Shown here piece by piece: positions 23,518-31,727 of a DNA stretch of 32,567 nucleotides. The DNA is taken from the NCBI GenBank assembly GCA_012517355.1, contig JAAYVD010000026.1, forward strand, positions 1 to 32,567, read 5' to 3'. Source of the stretch: Candidatus Rifleibacteriota bacterium. GTDB taxonomy: Bacteria; Muiribacteriota; Ozemobacteria; Ozemobacterales; Ozemobacteraceae. Made by a program: the position numbers and the translations under genes. The first letter of the stretch is position 1. Each line of letters starts with the position of its first letter. The notes beneath the pieces were generated by a model. The model was not told the DNA's origin. It did not search any database and saw nothing but the letters and a program-made list of their open reading frames with translations.

Positions 23518-24465
23518 GTGGCCCGTTCGCCCGTTCCCCCCACCGGTTCGCCCACCTTCCGGGTCCCGCGCCCGTTCGACCGCAACGCCCGCCTCTTCGG
23601 CCCCGCGGGCGTCGAGCGCCTCGCCCGCGCCCACGTCATGGTCATGGGCCTGGGCGGCGTCGGCAGTGCCGTGGTCGAGGGCCTCGCCCGCGCCGGGGTC
23701 GGCCGCTTCACCCTGGTCGACTTCGACCACGTCTGCCTCACCAACGTCAACCGCCAGTTCCACGCCCTGCCCGCCACTGCGGGAGCCGCCAAGGCCGACC
23801 TCATGGCCGACCGGGTCCGGGCCGTCAATCCTGCCGCCGCGGTCGAGGCGGTGACCACCTTCTACGAGGCGAAGACGGCGGCGACGATCCTGGCGCGGGA
23901 CCCCGACGTCATCGTCGACGCCATCGACAACGTCACCGCCAAGCTGCACCTGCTGGCCACCTGCATTTTCCGCGCCCGGCCCGTGGTGACCGCCCTGGGG
24001 GCTTCGGGGAAGGTCGATCCCACCCTGGTCCGGTTCGCCGACCTGCGCAAGACCCACGACGATCCGCTGGCCAAGACCATCCGCAAGAATCTCTGGCGCG
24101 TCTATGGCATCAACCTCAAGCGGGTCTCCAACCTGGCCGCCGTCTATTCCGACGAGGAGGTCATCCTGCCCGACCCCGCCCTCCCCTTCGTGAAGTGCGG
24201 CCCCGAATGCCCCTGCACCACCTGGCCGAACCGCCACCACACCAGCGAGAAACGCCGGGTCATCTACGGCACCGCGGTCTTCGTCACCTCGGTGTTCGGC
24301 ATGACCGCCGCCAGCCTGGTGACCCGCTTCCTGACCGGTGACCCACGGGTCGACCTGCGGCCGGAGCTGAAGGTGCTGCCGGGCGACGACCCGGTCACCG
24401 ACCCCGACGAACGGTGGCGCGAGGTGCCCGACGACGAAGAGGATACCTTCCAGGCGGAGGCCTGA
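23518..24465 (+). CDS. tcdA: TcdA-like E1 enzyme (tRNA threonylcarbamoyladenosine dehydratase family)
   Basis: 315 residues from a GTG start. ThiF/MoeB fold: RNARLFGPAGVERL at the N-terminus, nucleotide loop GLGGVGS (44-50), LVDFDHVCLTNVNRQFHA (66-83) with the Asp/Arg that bind ATP, and VDAIDN (133-138). The 'VCLTNVNRQ.HA' signature and the GASGKVDPTL segment point to TcdA/CsdL, which cyclises t6A37 of ANN-decoding tRNAs. The middle carries CGPECPC, a Cys-rich patch followed by basic/His-rich residues that I do not recall from E. coli TcdA; it may be a lineage-specific metal or redox site. It is cytoplasmic. It stands alone, converging on rlmE; both neighbours would modify RNA. Confidence 0.85.
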   Translation: MARSPVPPTGSPTFRVPRPFDRNARLFGPAGVERLARAHVMVMGLGGVGSAVVEGLARAGVGRFTLVDFDHVCLTNVNRQFHALPATAGAAKADLMADRVRAVNPAAAVEAVTTFYEAKTAATILARDPDVIVDAIDNVTAKLHLLATCIFRARPVVTALGASGKVDPTLVRFADLRKTHDDPLAKTIRKNLWRVYGINLKRVSNLAAVYSDEEVILPDPALPFVKCGPECPCTTWPNRHHTSEKRRVIYGTAVFVTSVFGMTAASLVTRFLTGDPRVDLRPELKVLPGDDPVTDPDERWREVPDDEEDTFQAEA

Positions 24466-24485
24466 CCCGGTTCCGGCCGGTTGAT

Positions 24486-24506
24486 CCGGTCTGCGGACCA
24501 GACCGG
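24486..24506. terminator. Hairpin between convergent tcdA-like and rlmE genes
   Basis: CCGGTCTG and CAGACCGG form a perfect 8-bp stem with a 5-nt loop in the 55-bp convergent gap. It has no T-run but can serve both strands. Confidence 0.5.
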
Positions 24507-24520
24507 TGACCGGGGGAGGT

Positions 24521-25246
24521 TCAGCCCTCGCCGGCCGGCTTTTTTCGTCCCATCTTCAGACCTGGGGTAGGGGAAGGGGCTGGCGGTTCGGTGGGGGAAG
24601 GCGAGGGGGCGGGGGGAGGCTGGTCGGGTCTGGCGACCCGGGCCCCGCGGAAGCCGGTTCCGAGCAGGTAGACCTCCCGGCTGCGGGCCAGGGACGCTTC
24701 GGGGGTCACGGTCTTGGCGAACCCGAACAGCCCCTTGGCCCGCTGCCGCAGGGCGGGATACTCCGCCCCCTCGAAGACCTTGGCCAGGCAGGCCCCACCC
24801 GGTTTCAGCCAGCGCCCGCAGAGGTCGAGCACCAGCCCCACCAGCTCGGCCGAACGTTCGGTGTCGGCGTGATGGATGCCGGTGGTGTGGGGCGCCATGT
24901 CGCTCAGGATCAGGTCGAACCCGCCCGGACACAGCCGCCCGATCGCCGCCTGCATGGCGGGATCGGTGATGTCGCCCTGCAGGAGGGTGGCCCCCTCGAC
25001 GGGTTCCACGGGTAGCAGGTCGATGCCCACCACCAGCCCCTTCGGGCCCAAAAAGCGCCGGACCACCTGCGTCCAGCTGCCGGGGGCGCAGCCGAGGTCC
25101 AGGACTTTGCTGTACGAATGTATCAATTTGTACTTATCCGCAATTTCCTGCAGTTTGTAGGCGGCCCGCGACCGCAGGTCCTCCCGGTGGGCCTTCTTCA
25201 GGAAGGGGTCCTGCAGCCGCTTCCGGAACCAGGTCGGGTTGGGCAT
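24521..25246 (-). CDS. rlmE: 23S rRNA (uridine-2'-O-)-methyltransferase RlmE (FtsJ)
   Basis: 241 residues. RlmE methylates the 2'-O of U2552 in the 23S A-loop. SRAAYKL, VLDLGCAPGSWTQ (48-60), SDMAPHTTG (115-123) and LAKVFEG (154-160) are all present. The K-D-K-E catalytic set reads Lys31, Asp116, Lys156 and Glu191. Beyond residue about 205 there is a Pro/Ser-rich tail ending in basic residues (GRKKPAGEG), longer than in E. coli RlmE. It begins 10 bp after the 5'-nucleotidase stop, so the two are co-transcribed on the minus strand. Confidence 0.95.
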   Translation of the reverse strand: MPNPTWFRKRLQDPFLKKAHREDLRSRAAYKLQEIADKYKLIHSYSKVLDLGCAPGSWTQVVRRFLGPKGLVVGIDLLPVEPVEGATLLQGDITDPAMQAAIGRLCPGGFDLILSDMAPHTTGIHHADTERSAELVGLVLDLCGRWLKPGGACLAKVFEGAEYPALRQRAKGLFGFAKTVTPEASLARSREVYLLGTGFRGARVARPDQPPPAPSPSPTEPPAPSPTPGLKMGRKKPAGEG

Positions 25247-25256
25247 GGCCGGCCCG

Positions 25257-27044
25257 CTACCAGGCGGCCGCCGCGCCCTGGTGGCAGGCCGGCGCAGCGG
25301 AAGGGGCGGCGGCGGGTGGCGTGGTGCCAGGAGCCGTCTGCGCGGAGCCCATGCCGGGAGCGGCGCCGTCCGCCGTCCGCGCCATCGGCCGGACGGTCTG
25401 CTTCAGGTTGAACATCCGCTGTTCCGGGAGGCGGGCGATCCCCTTGTCCTCGCGGATCATCCGCATGATCATGTCCCGCACCAGGACGCCGGTCTCGCGC
25501 CGTTTGGCGATCTGCTTGAGCCACGTGAAGCCGTCCCCGCCACCCGCCAGGTAGCTGTTGAAGGCGACCTGGTAGTCCCGGGCCGGCTCCAGTTCGGCGC
25601 CCGCGCCGTCGGTCAGTTTCACGATGCGGTCCATCGGGGGGCGGGTGGGGTCGAAGGTGACGTGCAGATTGGCCGGGACCAGATACCCGAAGGCGGTGTT
25701 GAATTCCCGCTTCAGGCCCTCGGCCTCCAGCTGGAAGTTCGCCCTGGCGAACTCCTGGTCGGCCGCGTTGATCGGGGTCCACTCGACCGACAGCGACTGC
25801 TCGATCAGTTGCCGGACCTGCGCCCCGGTCAGGGTCAGCACCTCGACCGTGTTGGGGAACGGCTGCAGGGTGAAGATGTGCTCGGCCGTGATGTCGCCCC
25901 GGAACAGCGGAAACCGGACGCCCCCGAAATTCATGAAGGCGAAATCGGCGCCGGAATATCGCCGCATGGCATCGCCCATGAACGACCCCTCGGACGAGTC
26001 CCCACCGATCACTCCGCGCACCAGGTCGACCTCGGAACGCCCCAGCACCTCTTTCATGATCCGGTCGATGGGGGCCATGTAGCTGGCCACCAGGTCACGC
26101 GTTTCCGGGTCTTCGGGAAAGTCCGACAAAAACAGCGGGACGCTGTGGAAGTCGATGGCCCGACCCCGTCCCGGTTCCACCACCACCGTGGTCTTCGTGA
26201 AAAACCGGTTGTCGTAGGCGGCATGGAAGATCGGCGTCGGCCGCAGTCCCCCGAACTCGGGGGCGGTCATCGGGGTGTGGCTGTGCGAGCCCAGGATCAG
26301 GTCGATGTCGGACCGCCGCGAGACCAGGACCCGGTCCTCCTCGATGCCCAGGTGCGACAACAACACGATGAAGTCCGCCCCTTTGCGGCGCATGGCCGGG
26401 ATCACCCGGTCCAGGATCGTCCCGGGGTCACGGAACTCGAGGCCGACCATGTTCTCCGGCAGGGCGATGGACGGCGTCTGGGCGGTCAGGACGGCGGTCA
26501 CCCCCAGGGTGCGGCCTTTCCACGGAATCAGCACGTAGGGCCGCACGCGCGGCAACAGCTCCCCGGTGGCGGTCTCGAAGACGTTGCAGTTGACGACGGG
26601 GAACCGGGCCGCCCGGATCGCTCCCTTCAAGACGGGAAGCCCGTAATCGAAGTCGTGGTTGCCGATGCCGGCCGCGGTCACCCGCAGGTGGTTCATCAGG
26701 CCGATCATGCAGGCTCCCTTGGTGTGGTCGACGATGGGGGTGCCCTGGAAGAAGTCGCCGGCGTCGAACACCAGGGGCAGGGCCCCCTGGCGCCAGGCCT
26801 CCAGCTTGGCCTGGTGGAGAAAGGTGGCCGCCGCCGCGAACCCGCCGATCAGCGGTTTCTCGAGTTCGGTGCTGGTCGGGTCGGGCTGGGGCGTCATGTG
26901 ACCGTGGGTATCGCTGGTGTGCAGCAGCACGAAGGGGACCGGCTGTGCGGAGAGGGGGGTGGCCAGCGACAGCGCCAGGAGCAGGACCGGCAGCAGCGCC
27001 GGAGCGAAGAGGGGAAGGTGGCGGCGAAGGGTGGGTGGACGCAT
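25257..27044 (-). CDS. Secreted 5'-nucleotidase / metallophosphoesterase
   Basis: 595 residues with a signal peptide (about 1-33, ending LSA-QP). The calcineurin-like metal motifs appear in order: DTHGH (45-49), DAGDFFQG (94-101), GNHDFDYG (128-135), SHLGIE, and GSHSHT at about 250. The C-terminal 5_nucleotid_C domain has NFGGVRFPLFRGDIT and FNSYLAGGGDGF, the substrate-specificity loops. Enzymes of this family (UshA, YfkN) hydrolyse nucleoside monophosphates or cyclic nucleotides in the periplasm. The C-terminal 40 residues are low-complexity Pro/Ala. The ATG at 27044 has GGAGG 5 nt upstream. It lies 146 bp after the DUF6812-TPR gene and just before rlmE. Confidence 0.93.
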   Translation of the reverse strand: MRPPTLRRHLPLFAPALLPVLLLALSLATPLSAQPVPFVLLHTSDTHGHMTPQPDPTSTELEKPLIGGFAAAATFLHQAKLEAWRQGALPLVFDAGDFFQGTPIVDHTKGACMIGLMNHLRVTAAGIGNHDFDYGLPVLKGAIRAARFPVVNCNVFETATGELLPRVRPYVLIPWKGRTLGVTAVLTAQTPSIALPENMVGLEFRDPGTILDRVIPAMRRKGADFIVLLSHLGIEEDRVLVSRRSDIDLILGSHSHTPMTAPEFGGLRPTPIFHAAYDNRFFTKTTVVVEPGRGRAIDFHSVPLFLSDFPEDPETRDLVASYMAPIDRIMKEVLGRSEVDLVRGVIGGDSSEGSFMGDAMRRYSGADFAFMNFGGVRFPLFRGDITAEHIFTLQPFPNTVEVLTLTGAQVRQLIEQSLSVEWTPINAADQEFARANFQLEAEGLKREFNTAFGYLVPANLHVTFDPTRPPMDRIVKLTDGAGAELEPARDYQVAFNSYLAGGGDGFTWLKQIAKRRETGVLVRDMIMRMIREDKGIARLPEQRMFNLKQTVRPMARTADGAAPGMGSAQTAPGTTPPAAAPSAAPACHQGAAAAW

Positions 27045-27190
27045 GAGGGCCTCCGGCAGTGGCGGAAGATGGTGACGGGAACGCGGGCTCGGCGGTGGTC
27101 GAAACGGGCAGACGAACCCATGGGCCGGGTCGCCCCGGTCAGGTTTCGCCGCGCGGCGGACGGGGGTTCCTGACCCCGCCTGGCCCGGTC

Positions 27191-27682
27191 TCAGCCGCCG
27201 AGGGTGTGCAGGGCCTCTTCGGCCTGCTTGGCGATCTCGACCGCGGGCCGCAGCTTCAGGCACTTCTCGAAGTTGGCGCGGGCCCCTTTCAGGTCGTTCA
27301 TCTTGGCCTGGCAGAATCCCAGGAAGTAATAGGCCTCGGCGTTGCTCGGCGAGGCCTTGACCGCGCGCTCGCAGAACATCAGGGCTTCGGGGAACTTCCG
27401 CTTGGTGATCATCTCCTTGGCCTTCGACAGGGCGATGGCCTCGTCGTCCTCGAGGACCAGCTCGATGAACTTCCGGTTGATCGACAGGAAGCTGATCTCC
27501 GAGGTCGATTGGTCGCGCAGGTCGGTCAGGAACACGTTGGTGACGGGCAGGAAGTCCTTCGTCGCCGTGTCGGCGTTCAGGATGTCGGTGAGGCGGCTGT
27601 TCTCGTAGAGGTGCACCTCGCCTTTGATACGGTGCTGCGGGGTGTAGATGATGACCCGGAGCTTTTCCTTGTGGGCTTTCAT
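27191..27682 (-). CDS. DUF6812 domain + TPR protein
   Basis: 163 residues, no signal peptide. Residues 8-75 (RVIIYTPQHRIKGEVHL...SRLTDILNADTATKDFLPVTNVFL) fit the small beta-rich DUF6812 pattern. Residues about 83-146 contain two tetratricopeptide repeats (ALMFCERAVKASPSNAEAYYFLGFCQAKMNDLKGARANFEKCL region). TPRs bind protein partners. The role of DUF6812 is unknown; it is often found alone or with TPRs in poorly characterised phyla. GGAGGA lies just before the ATG at 27682. It sits 58 bp after the CofG-like fusion and before the nucleotidase, all on the minus strand. Confidence 0.8.
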   Translation of the reverse strand: MKAHKEKLRVIIYTPQHRIKGEVHLYENSRLTDILNADTATKDFLPVTNVFLTDLRDQSTSEISFLSINRKFIELVLEDDEAIALSKAKEMITKRKFPEALMFCERAVKASPSNAEAYYFLGFCQAKMNDLKGARANFEKCLKLRPAVEIAKQAEEALHTLGG

Positions 27683-27740
27683 GATCTCCTCCGTCAGGTG
27701 GATTCAACATTCCTTGGGGCCCGCCGGGCGGCGGGTCCGG

Positions 27741-29123
27741 TCAACACTCGGCGAAACGGCCCTCCGCCTCGGCGAGCACCGTTCCCTCGGGGGTCACCAG
27801 GCTGCCCCGGGCGAAATGGATGCGGGCGCGCTGGCCGGTGCGCGTGCCGATCACGGTGAGCGGCAGGCCGACCGGCACCGGTCGCAGGAAGCGGATGCGC
27901 AGGTCGGCAGTCACCACCTGGATGCCGTTGCCGTTCAGGCTGTGAGCCATGGCCTCGTCGAGCAGGGTCGAGACGAGGCCTCCGTGCACGATGCCGGCAT
28001 AGCCCTGGTAGGCGGGGCCGGGAACCCAGGTGGCGGTGCAGGTGTTCTGGTCGCGGCGCGTGAAGGCGATCTGCAACCCCTGGGCGTTGTGGTCTCCGCA
28101 GACGAAACACTTGCGGTTGTCGAGCAGGGCCAGGCCACCCGCGGCACGGGCCTGCATCCGCTCGCGCGACCTGGTCAGCGCGTCGGCGAGGGCCGGCCGT
28201 CCGAGGGCGGCGGGGGTGACCAGCGACAGGCGCTCGTAGAGGGTGCTTCCGGTCTCGGTCAGGCGGCTTTTCACCGTCTCCAGGCTGGGGACGGGGAAGG
28301 CCGGCAGCAGCGGGTCGCCGCTCACCATCGGGGTCGACCCCAGGTCGTTGAGCCCGGTTTCGACGAGGTCGGGGAACCGGGCGAACAGGTGGGCGGGAAC
28401 CGAGATGGCATGGACCGGGAATCCCCGCACGGCTTCCGCCACGGCGGCGCGCACCGCCTCGAACGGCAGGGGCGGGCGGGCGTGGAAGGGGGTTCCCGCC
28501 ACCGGCTGGAAGGGGACGATCCGGACGTCCTGCAGCCAGGGGTCGGCGGCGCAGAAGGTGGCCGCTCCCCGGATGGCCGCCAGCCGTTCCTCGGCGGTCT
28601 CGCCGATGCCCACCAGGAAATCGAGGGAATACGGGACTTCGGCCTGGTGCGCTTTCTCGATCATCGCGTGACCCGCCAGGGGCGCCCGTCCCCGGGCCGT
28701 GGCGTGCGCCTCGCCTTCCCCCTCGAGGGGGGCCGGCAGCACGGGGATGCGCACCGCCGCCGCCACCGGGGCCAGGGAGCGCAGTTCCAGCGGGGTCAAC
28801 AGGCCGGTCTGGACCACGGGCAACAGGCCGTGCTCGAGGGCCATCCGGCAGGCCTGGGCCAGATACTCGCCGAACGAGGTGCACTTGTCGCGGGCGAGCG
28901 CCATCAGCACATGGGGCAGTTCGTACGACCCTTGCCCGGCCGCCAGGACGACCTCGGTGGCGCGCCCCTTCCCCAGGTCGGCGAAGAAGTCGCCCAGCCG
29001 CCCCAGCGGCACCAGCGGGTCGTCGGCCTTGTGGAACCCGCAGTACGCACAGGATTCCCGGCACGATCGCGTCAACACCACCGTGCCGCTGACCACCACC
29101 GAAACCGACCGCCCGGATTTCAT
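27741..29123 (-). CDS. CofG-like radical SAM domain fused to a PaaI-type hotdog thioesterase
   Basis: 460 residues from the ATG at 29123. Residues 1 to about 320 are a radical SAM domain. The 4Fe-4S cysteines are Cys21, Cys25 and Cys28 in TRSCRESCAYCGFH, the C-x3-C-x2-C of CofG/CofH-type enzymes. FLVGIGET (about 185-192) and LNDLGSTPMVSGDP are further CofG landmarks. CofG works with CofH to make the deazaflavin core of F420. From Cys339 (CFVCGDHNAQGLQIAF) to the end is a complete 4HBT/PaaI-like hotdog with YAGIVHGGLVSTLLDEAMAH (HGG 380-382), an acyl-CoA thioesterase signature. No stop or frameshift separates the halves. No CofH or other F420 gene is in the window, so F420 synthesis is not established. 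An ATG at 29141 is in frame but overlaps the -10, so 29123 is preferred. Confidence 0.85.
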   Translation of the reverse strand: MKSGRSVSVVVSGTVVLTRSCRESCAYCGFHKADDPLVPLGRLGDFFADLGKGRATEVVLAAGQGSYELPHVLMALARDKCTSFGEYLAQACRMALEHGLLPVVQTGLLTPLELRSLAPVAAAVRIPVLPAPLEGEGEAHATARGRAPLAGHAMIEKAHQAEVPYSLDFLVGIGETAEERLAAIRGAATFCAADPWLQDVRIVPFQPVAGTPFHARPPLPFEAVRAAVAEAVRGFPVHAISVPAHLFARFPDLVETGLNDLGSTPMVSGDPLLPAFPVPSLETVKSRLTETGSTLYERLSLVTPAALGRPALADALTRSRERMQARAAGGLALLDNRKCFVCGDHNAQGLQIAFTRRDQNTCTATWVPGPAYQGYAGIVHGGLVSTLLDEAMAHSLNGNGIQVVTADLRIRFLRPVPVGLPLTVIGTRTGQRARIHFARGSLVTPEGTVLAEAEGRFAEC

Positions 29124-29129
29124 GCCCGC

Positions 29130-29138
29130 AGTGTACCA
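29130..29138 (-). promoter_or_regulatory. Extended -10 promoter giving a likely leaderless mRNA
   Basis: TGGTACACT on the minus strand, TACACT at 29135-29130. The usual 6-7 nt to +1 lands on the A of the 29123 ATG. No ribosome site precedes the ATG, in line with leaderless translation. Confidence 0.5.
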
Positions 29139-29159
29139 CAAATCCGCCGCCCGGTCCGG

Positions 29160-29231
29160 GAATTTCGGGGACCCATGACCAAATTCTGCTGCCGGGGGAA
29201 TTTCGGGGACACCTGACCAAATTCTGCTGCC
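29160..29231 (+). repeat. Two direct copies of the family-2 repeat (core GGGGACACATGACCAAATT)
   Basis: GAATTTCGGGGAC(C/A)C(A/C)TGACCAAATTCTGCTGC occurs twice at 29160 and 29198, 38 bp apart. The core is related to family 1 (GAATTCCGGGGACATGATAC). They lie 22 bp upstream of the -10 of the CofG-like fusion. The gap 29142-29664 holds this pair, the decamer run at 29291 and a pyrimidine-rich stretch near 29480-29520, but no gene. Confidence 0.85.
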
Positions 29232-29290
29232 TGGTCATTCTGTTCTTTGTTTGCTTCGACCTGAGGACGCACCGGACGGGAAGAAGGTAG

Positions 29291-29330
29291 CCGCGGATGG
29301 ACGCGGACAGACGCGGACAGACGCGGATGA
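29291..29330 (+). repeat. Four tandem decamers (ACGCGGACAG type)
   Basis: Units CCGCGGATGG, ACGCGGACAG, ACGCGGACAG, ACGCGGATGA. The first and last differ at the ends. It is non-coding. Confidence 0.8.
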
Positions 29331-29664
29331 GGCCGTGGACGAGGCCAAAGGAAGCCGCCACCTGGGTGCCGGAAACGGGTGAAAAGGGGAAACTTCCGCA
29401 TTCCGACGGACGCATCAATCCACGTTCTTCACCCGCCCATCGGTGCTGGTTGCGCAGACCATGCTGGCGGGTCCCTTCTCCCTTTCCACCCCTTTTTCTC
29501 CCTTTCCCCTGCAGCCCTCGAGGTTTCTGTCGGCATGCTGAAGTCTCGAAGAGGGGTGCCTTGATCGGCATGATGAACCGGCGCCATGCTTGCGCGATCG
29601 AAGAGCCGCGGGAACTCTCCCGGGGCGGAAAGGGCCAAGCCTTGGATCACGTGGAATGGGCGGT

Positions 29665-31062
29665 TCAGGGGCGCAGGGGACACCCGCGGACGAGGCCGGG
29701 CGGGGGTTCGGCGTGGCCCTGGACCAGCCGGCGGGCCCAGCGGCCGGATCGTTGGCGCAGCCAGAACCCGACCGACTTGACCAGGCATTCCAGCCCCACG
29801 CCCGCCAGGCAGCCGGGAAGCCCCCAACCCAGCCGGACCCCGAGCCACCAGGCGCCCGGCACTCCGACCAGCCAGAACGACCCGAGGGTGATCAGGCTGA
29901 CCGCAGGCCCGTCGCCGCCCGCCCGCAACACCTGCGAAAGGATCACGATCACCGCCTCGAACGGCAGGATCAGGGTGAAGGCCCGGATCAGGAAACGGGC
30001 CTCCTCCGCCACGGCCGGCAGGACCTTGAAGGCCGGCAGATACCACACCGCGGCGACGAGGTAGCCGACGTTCATGAGGAGCGAGACGGCCACGGCGAGG
30101 AACCGGGCCCGGTCGACGGCCGCGGTGGCCCGGCGGGTGTGGCCGGCGCCGATGTGCCGGCCGGCCACGATGGCCGCGGCGCTTCCCAGCGCCCCCAGCG
30201 GCACGTACCCCAAACCCCGGATGCCCGAGAAGATGAACCAGGCGGCCAGGGCCTGGTCGCCCACGAGGCTGATCACCCGCGTGTACCCCAGGGCCGCCGC
30301 CTGCCAGAAGACCGCGTCGAGGGCGATCGGCCCCGCCAGCGCCAGGAGCTGCCAGGCAAGGCGGGCCCGTGCTTCCAGCAGGTGGGTCCAACGGAAGGTG
30401 TATTCGGGAAAAGCACACCGGGCCAGCGCCCGACCAGCCAACAGGCAGCCAACCATTTGCGACAGGGCGGTGGCGATCGCGGCCCCCTCGACCCCGAGCG
30501 TGGGAAAGCCCCAGTATCCGTTGATCAACAAGAAGTTCAAACCGGTGTTGACCCCCAGCGCGGCCAGGGAGGTGACCAGCGAACTTCTGGTGTCGCCCAG
30601 GGCCCGCAAAAACCCGGTCATCGCGAAGGTCAGCAGCACCAGAGGGCTGGCGGGGGCCACCCACCCGAGATACCGCACGGCCTCGGCGGTGGCCTCGGAT
30701 TCTCCGTTCGCCAGCCAGCCGGCCAGGGCGGGCCCCTGCCAGACGAGCAGACCCGTCACCCCCCCGCCCAGCGCGAGGCTGAGGGGAAGGACCGACCCGA
30801 GGATCCCCGCCAGAGTGTCGGGCCTTCTCGCCCCGCGCGCCTGCGCGGCCAGGATGCCGGCCGCCCCCGCCACCGCCCCTGCCACCGTCACCGGCGCGAA
30901 GATCAGCTGCCCCCCGATGCCGACCCCGGAAATGGCAGCCTCGGCCAGCTGTCCAACCATCAGCCGGTCGATCATGCCCAGCAACGTGTAGGCCAGAGCC
31001 TGCGCCGCCAGGGGCCAGGCCAGCGACAGCAGTTCCCGCGTGGTGCGTCCCATCCTGCTCAT
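29665..31062 (-). CDS. MATE-family efflux transporter
   Basis: 465 residues, about twelve transmembrane helices in two similar halves. N-terminal LLSLAWPLAAQALAYTLLGMIDRLMVGQLAEAAISGVGIGGQL is the classical MATE opening (PF01554), and the second half repeats it (ALAGPIALDAVFWQAAALGYTRVISLVGDQALAAW). It would export cationic drugs or metabolites using Na+ or H+; the substrate is unknown. In-frame ATGs are at 31062 and 31053, neither with a ribosome site; TAGCCT 8 nt before 31062 suggests a leaderless start, so 31062 is chosen. The frame further upstream reads through repeat sequence and is not used. It stands 541 bp before the CofG-like gene and is probably separate. Confidence 0.92.
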   Translation of the reverse strand: MSRMGRTTRELLSLAWPLAAQALAYTLLGMIDRLMVGQLAEAAISGVGIGGQLIFAPVTVAGAVAGAAGILAAQARGARRPDTLAGILGSVLPLSLALGGGVTGLLVWQGPALAGWLANGESEATAEAVRYLGWVAPASPLVLLTFAMTGFLRALGDTRSSLVTSLAALGVNTGLNFLLINGYWGFPTLGVEGAAIATALSQMVGCLLAGRALARCAFPEYTFRWTHLLEARARLAWQLLALAGPIALDAVFWQAAALGYTRVISLVGDQALAAWFIFSGIRGLGYVPLGALGSAAAIVAGRHIGAGHTRRATAAVDRARFLAVAVSLLMNVGYLVAAVWYLPAFKVLPAVAEEARFLIRAFTLILPFEAVIVILSQVLRAGGDGPAVSLITLGSFWLVGVPGAWWLGVRLGWGLPGCLAGVGLECLVKSVGFWLRQRSGRWARRLVQGHAEPPPGLVRGCPLRP

Positions 31063-31070
31063 GCGCCGCG

Positions 31071-31076
31071 AGGCTA
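31071..31076 (-). promoter_or_regulatory. Possible -10 for a leaderless MATE transcript
   Basis: TAGCCT within GGGATAGCCT, 8 nt from the 31062 ATG. TTGCAT lies 18 bp upstream as a possible -35. Confidence 0.3.
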
Positions 31077-31117
31077 TCCCAACCCCCCCAGAAAATGCAA
31101 CCAGGCAGCAATTTCGG

Positions 31118-31145
31118 GAATTTCGGGGACACATGACCAAATTCC
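31118..31145 (+). repeat. Family-2 repeat copy upstream of the MATE gene
   Basis: GAATTTCGGGGACACATGACCAAATT, preceded by a partial AATTTCGGG. It lies 56 bp upstream of the MATE start. The 749-bp gap 31063-31811 is otherwise filled by repeats and contains no supported gene. Confidence 0.85.
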
Positions 31146-31420
31146 TCTGGGGGGCGCCCCCTGGATCCGGACCCGCGCCCATCCTGGTGAAGCAGGCAAA
31201 GGGCAGACGCCCCGACCTGGCCAGGCCCCGCCCCTGGCTGCAGGTTCGCGCCTGGAAAGAATTTCACCTTAATTTGGGATTCGCCTGGCCAAGCCTTCCC
31301 GGGACAACGAGTTTAGGGAGGGCATTGAAGGAAGGACTCTCCTGCCGGAAAGCGGGCAAAAAAGTCCTGTGTACCCGAAATGGATGCCCTGCCTGGCGGG
31401 TGGCGCTCCCGTCGTTGGAT

Positions 31421-31472
31421 TGCCTCGGATGCCCGTTGCCGCAGAATGGGCGGCCGAAAGGGGACAAAAAAA
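31421..31472 (+). repeat. 52-bp direct repeat, left copy
   Basis: TGCC(T)CGGATGCCCGTTGCC...GCGGCCGAAAGGGGACA with a closing A-run. About 44 of 52 positions match the right copy at 31675-31726. Confidence 0.75.
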
Positions 31473-31473
31473 A

Positions 31474-31628
31474 CTACCGTCCGGTCAAGGGCGAACGGAC
31501 CGCGAAGCGGAGCTTCCGCGAGGGGAACGCGTCAGCGTTCCCTCGCCAGCAGAAAGGGTCCAGGGCCATCGGCCCTGGTGGGGTGAAGGGGCAAAGCCCC
31601 TTCGGGAAGCCTTTATGCGGATCATTGC
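31474..31628 (+). repeat. Multi-hairpin element, intact copy, apparently inserted
   Basis: The conserved part (31491-31627) matches 21384-21525 almost base for base: GCGGAG/CTTCCGC, GAACGC-GTCA-GCGTTC, CCAGGGCC-ATC-GGCCCTGG, GAAGGGGC-AAA-GCCCCTTC, CTTTATGCGGATCAT. It is bounded by A-runs (31466-31473 and 31629-31635) and splits a '52-bp repeat + family-2 repeat' unit. The undisturbed form of that unit is at 31675-31751. Confidence 0.85.
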
Positions 31629-31636
31629 AAAAAAAG

Positions 31637-31659
31637 TTTGGTCATGTGTCCCCGGAATT
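31637..31659 (-). repeat. Family-2 repeat copy (reverse)
   Basis: TTTGGTCATGTGTCCCCGGAATT directly follows the A-run at the right end of the multi-hairpin element. Confidence 0.85.
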
Positions 31660-31674
31660 GCCCGGTTGCTGGGT

Positions 31675-31726
31675 TGCCTTGGATGCCCATTGCCCCAGAA
31701 AGTGCGGCCGAGAGGGGCCAGAAAAA
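31675..31726 (+). repeat. 52-bp direct repeat, right copy
   Basis: TGCCTTGGATGCCCATTGCC...GCGGCCGAGAGGGGCCAGAAAAA, joined directly to the next family-2 copy. Confidence 0.75.
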
Positions 31727-31727
31727 G

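Noticed and set aside
25239-27173. 644-codon open frame on the plus strand
   Set aside because: Antisense to the 5'-nucleotidase, which has all its metal motifs on the minus strand.
27741-29123. Two separate genes for the radical SAM and thioesterase domains
   Set aside because: I looked for a stop or a start with a ribosome site at the junction (about 28110-28170) and found the frame continuous.
27648-29216. 522-codon open frame on the plus strand
   Set aside because: Antisense to the CofG/thioesterase fusion; no domain is visible.
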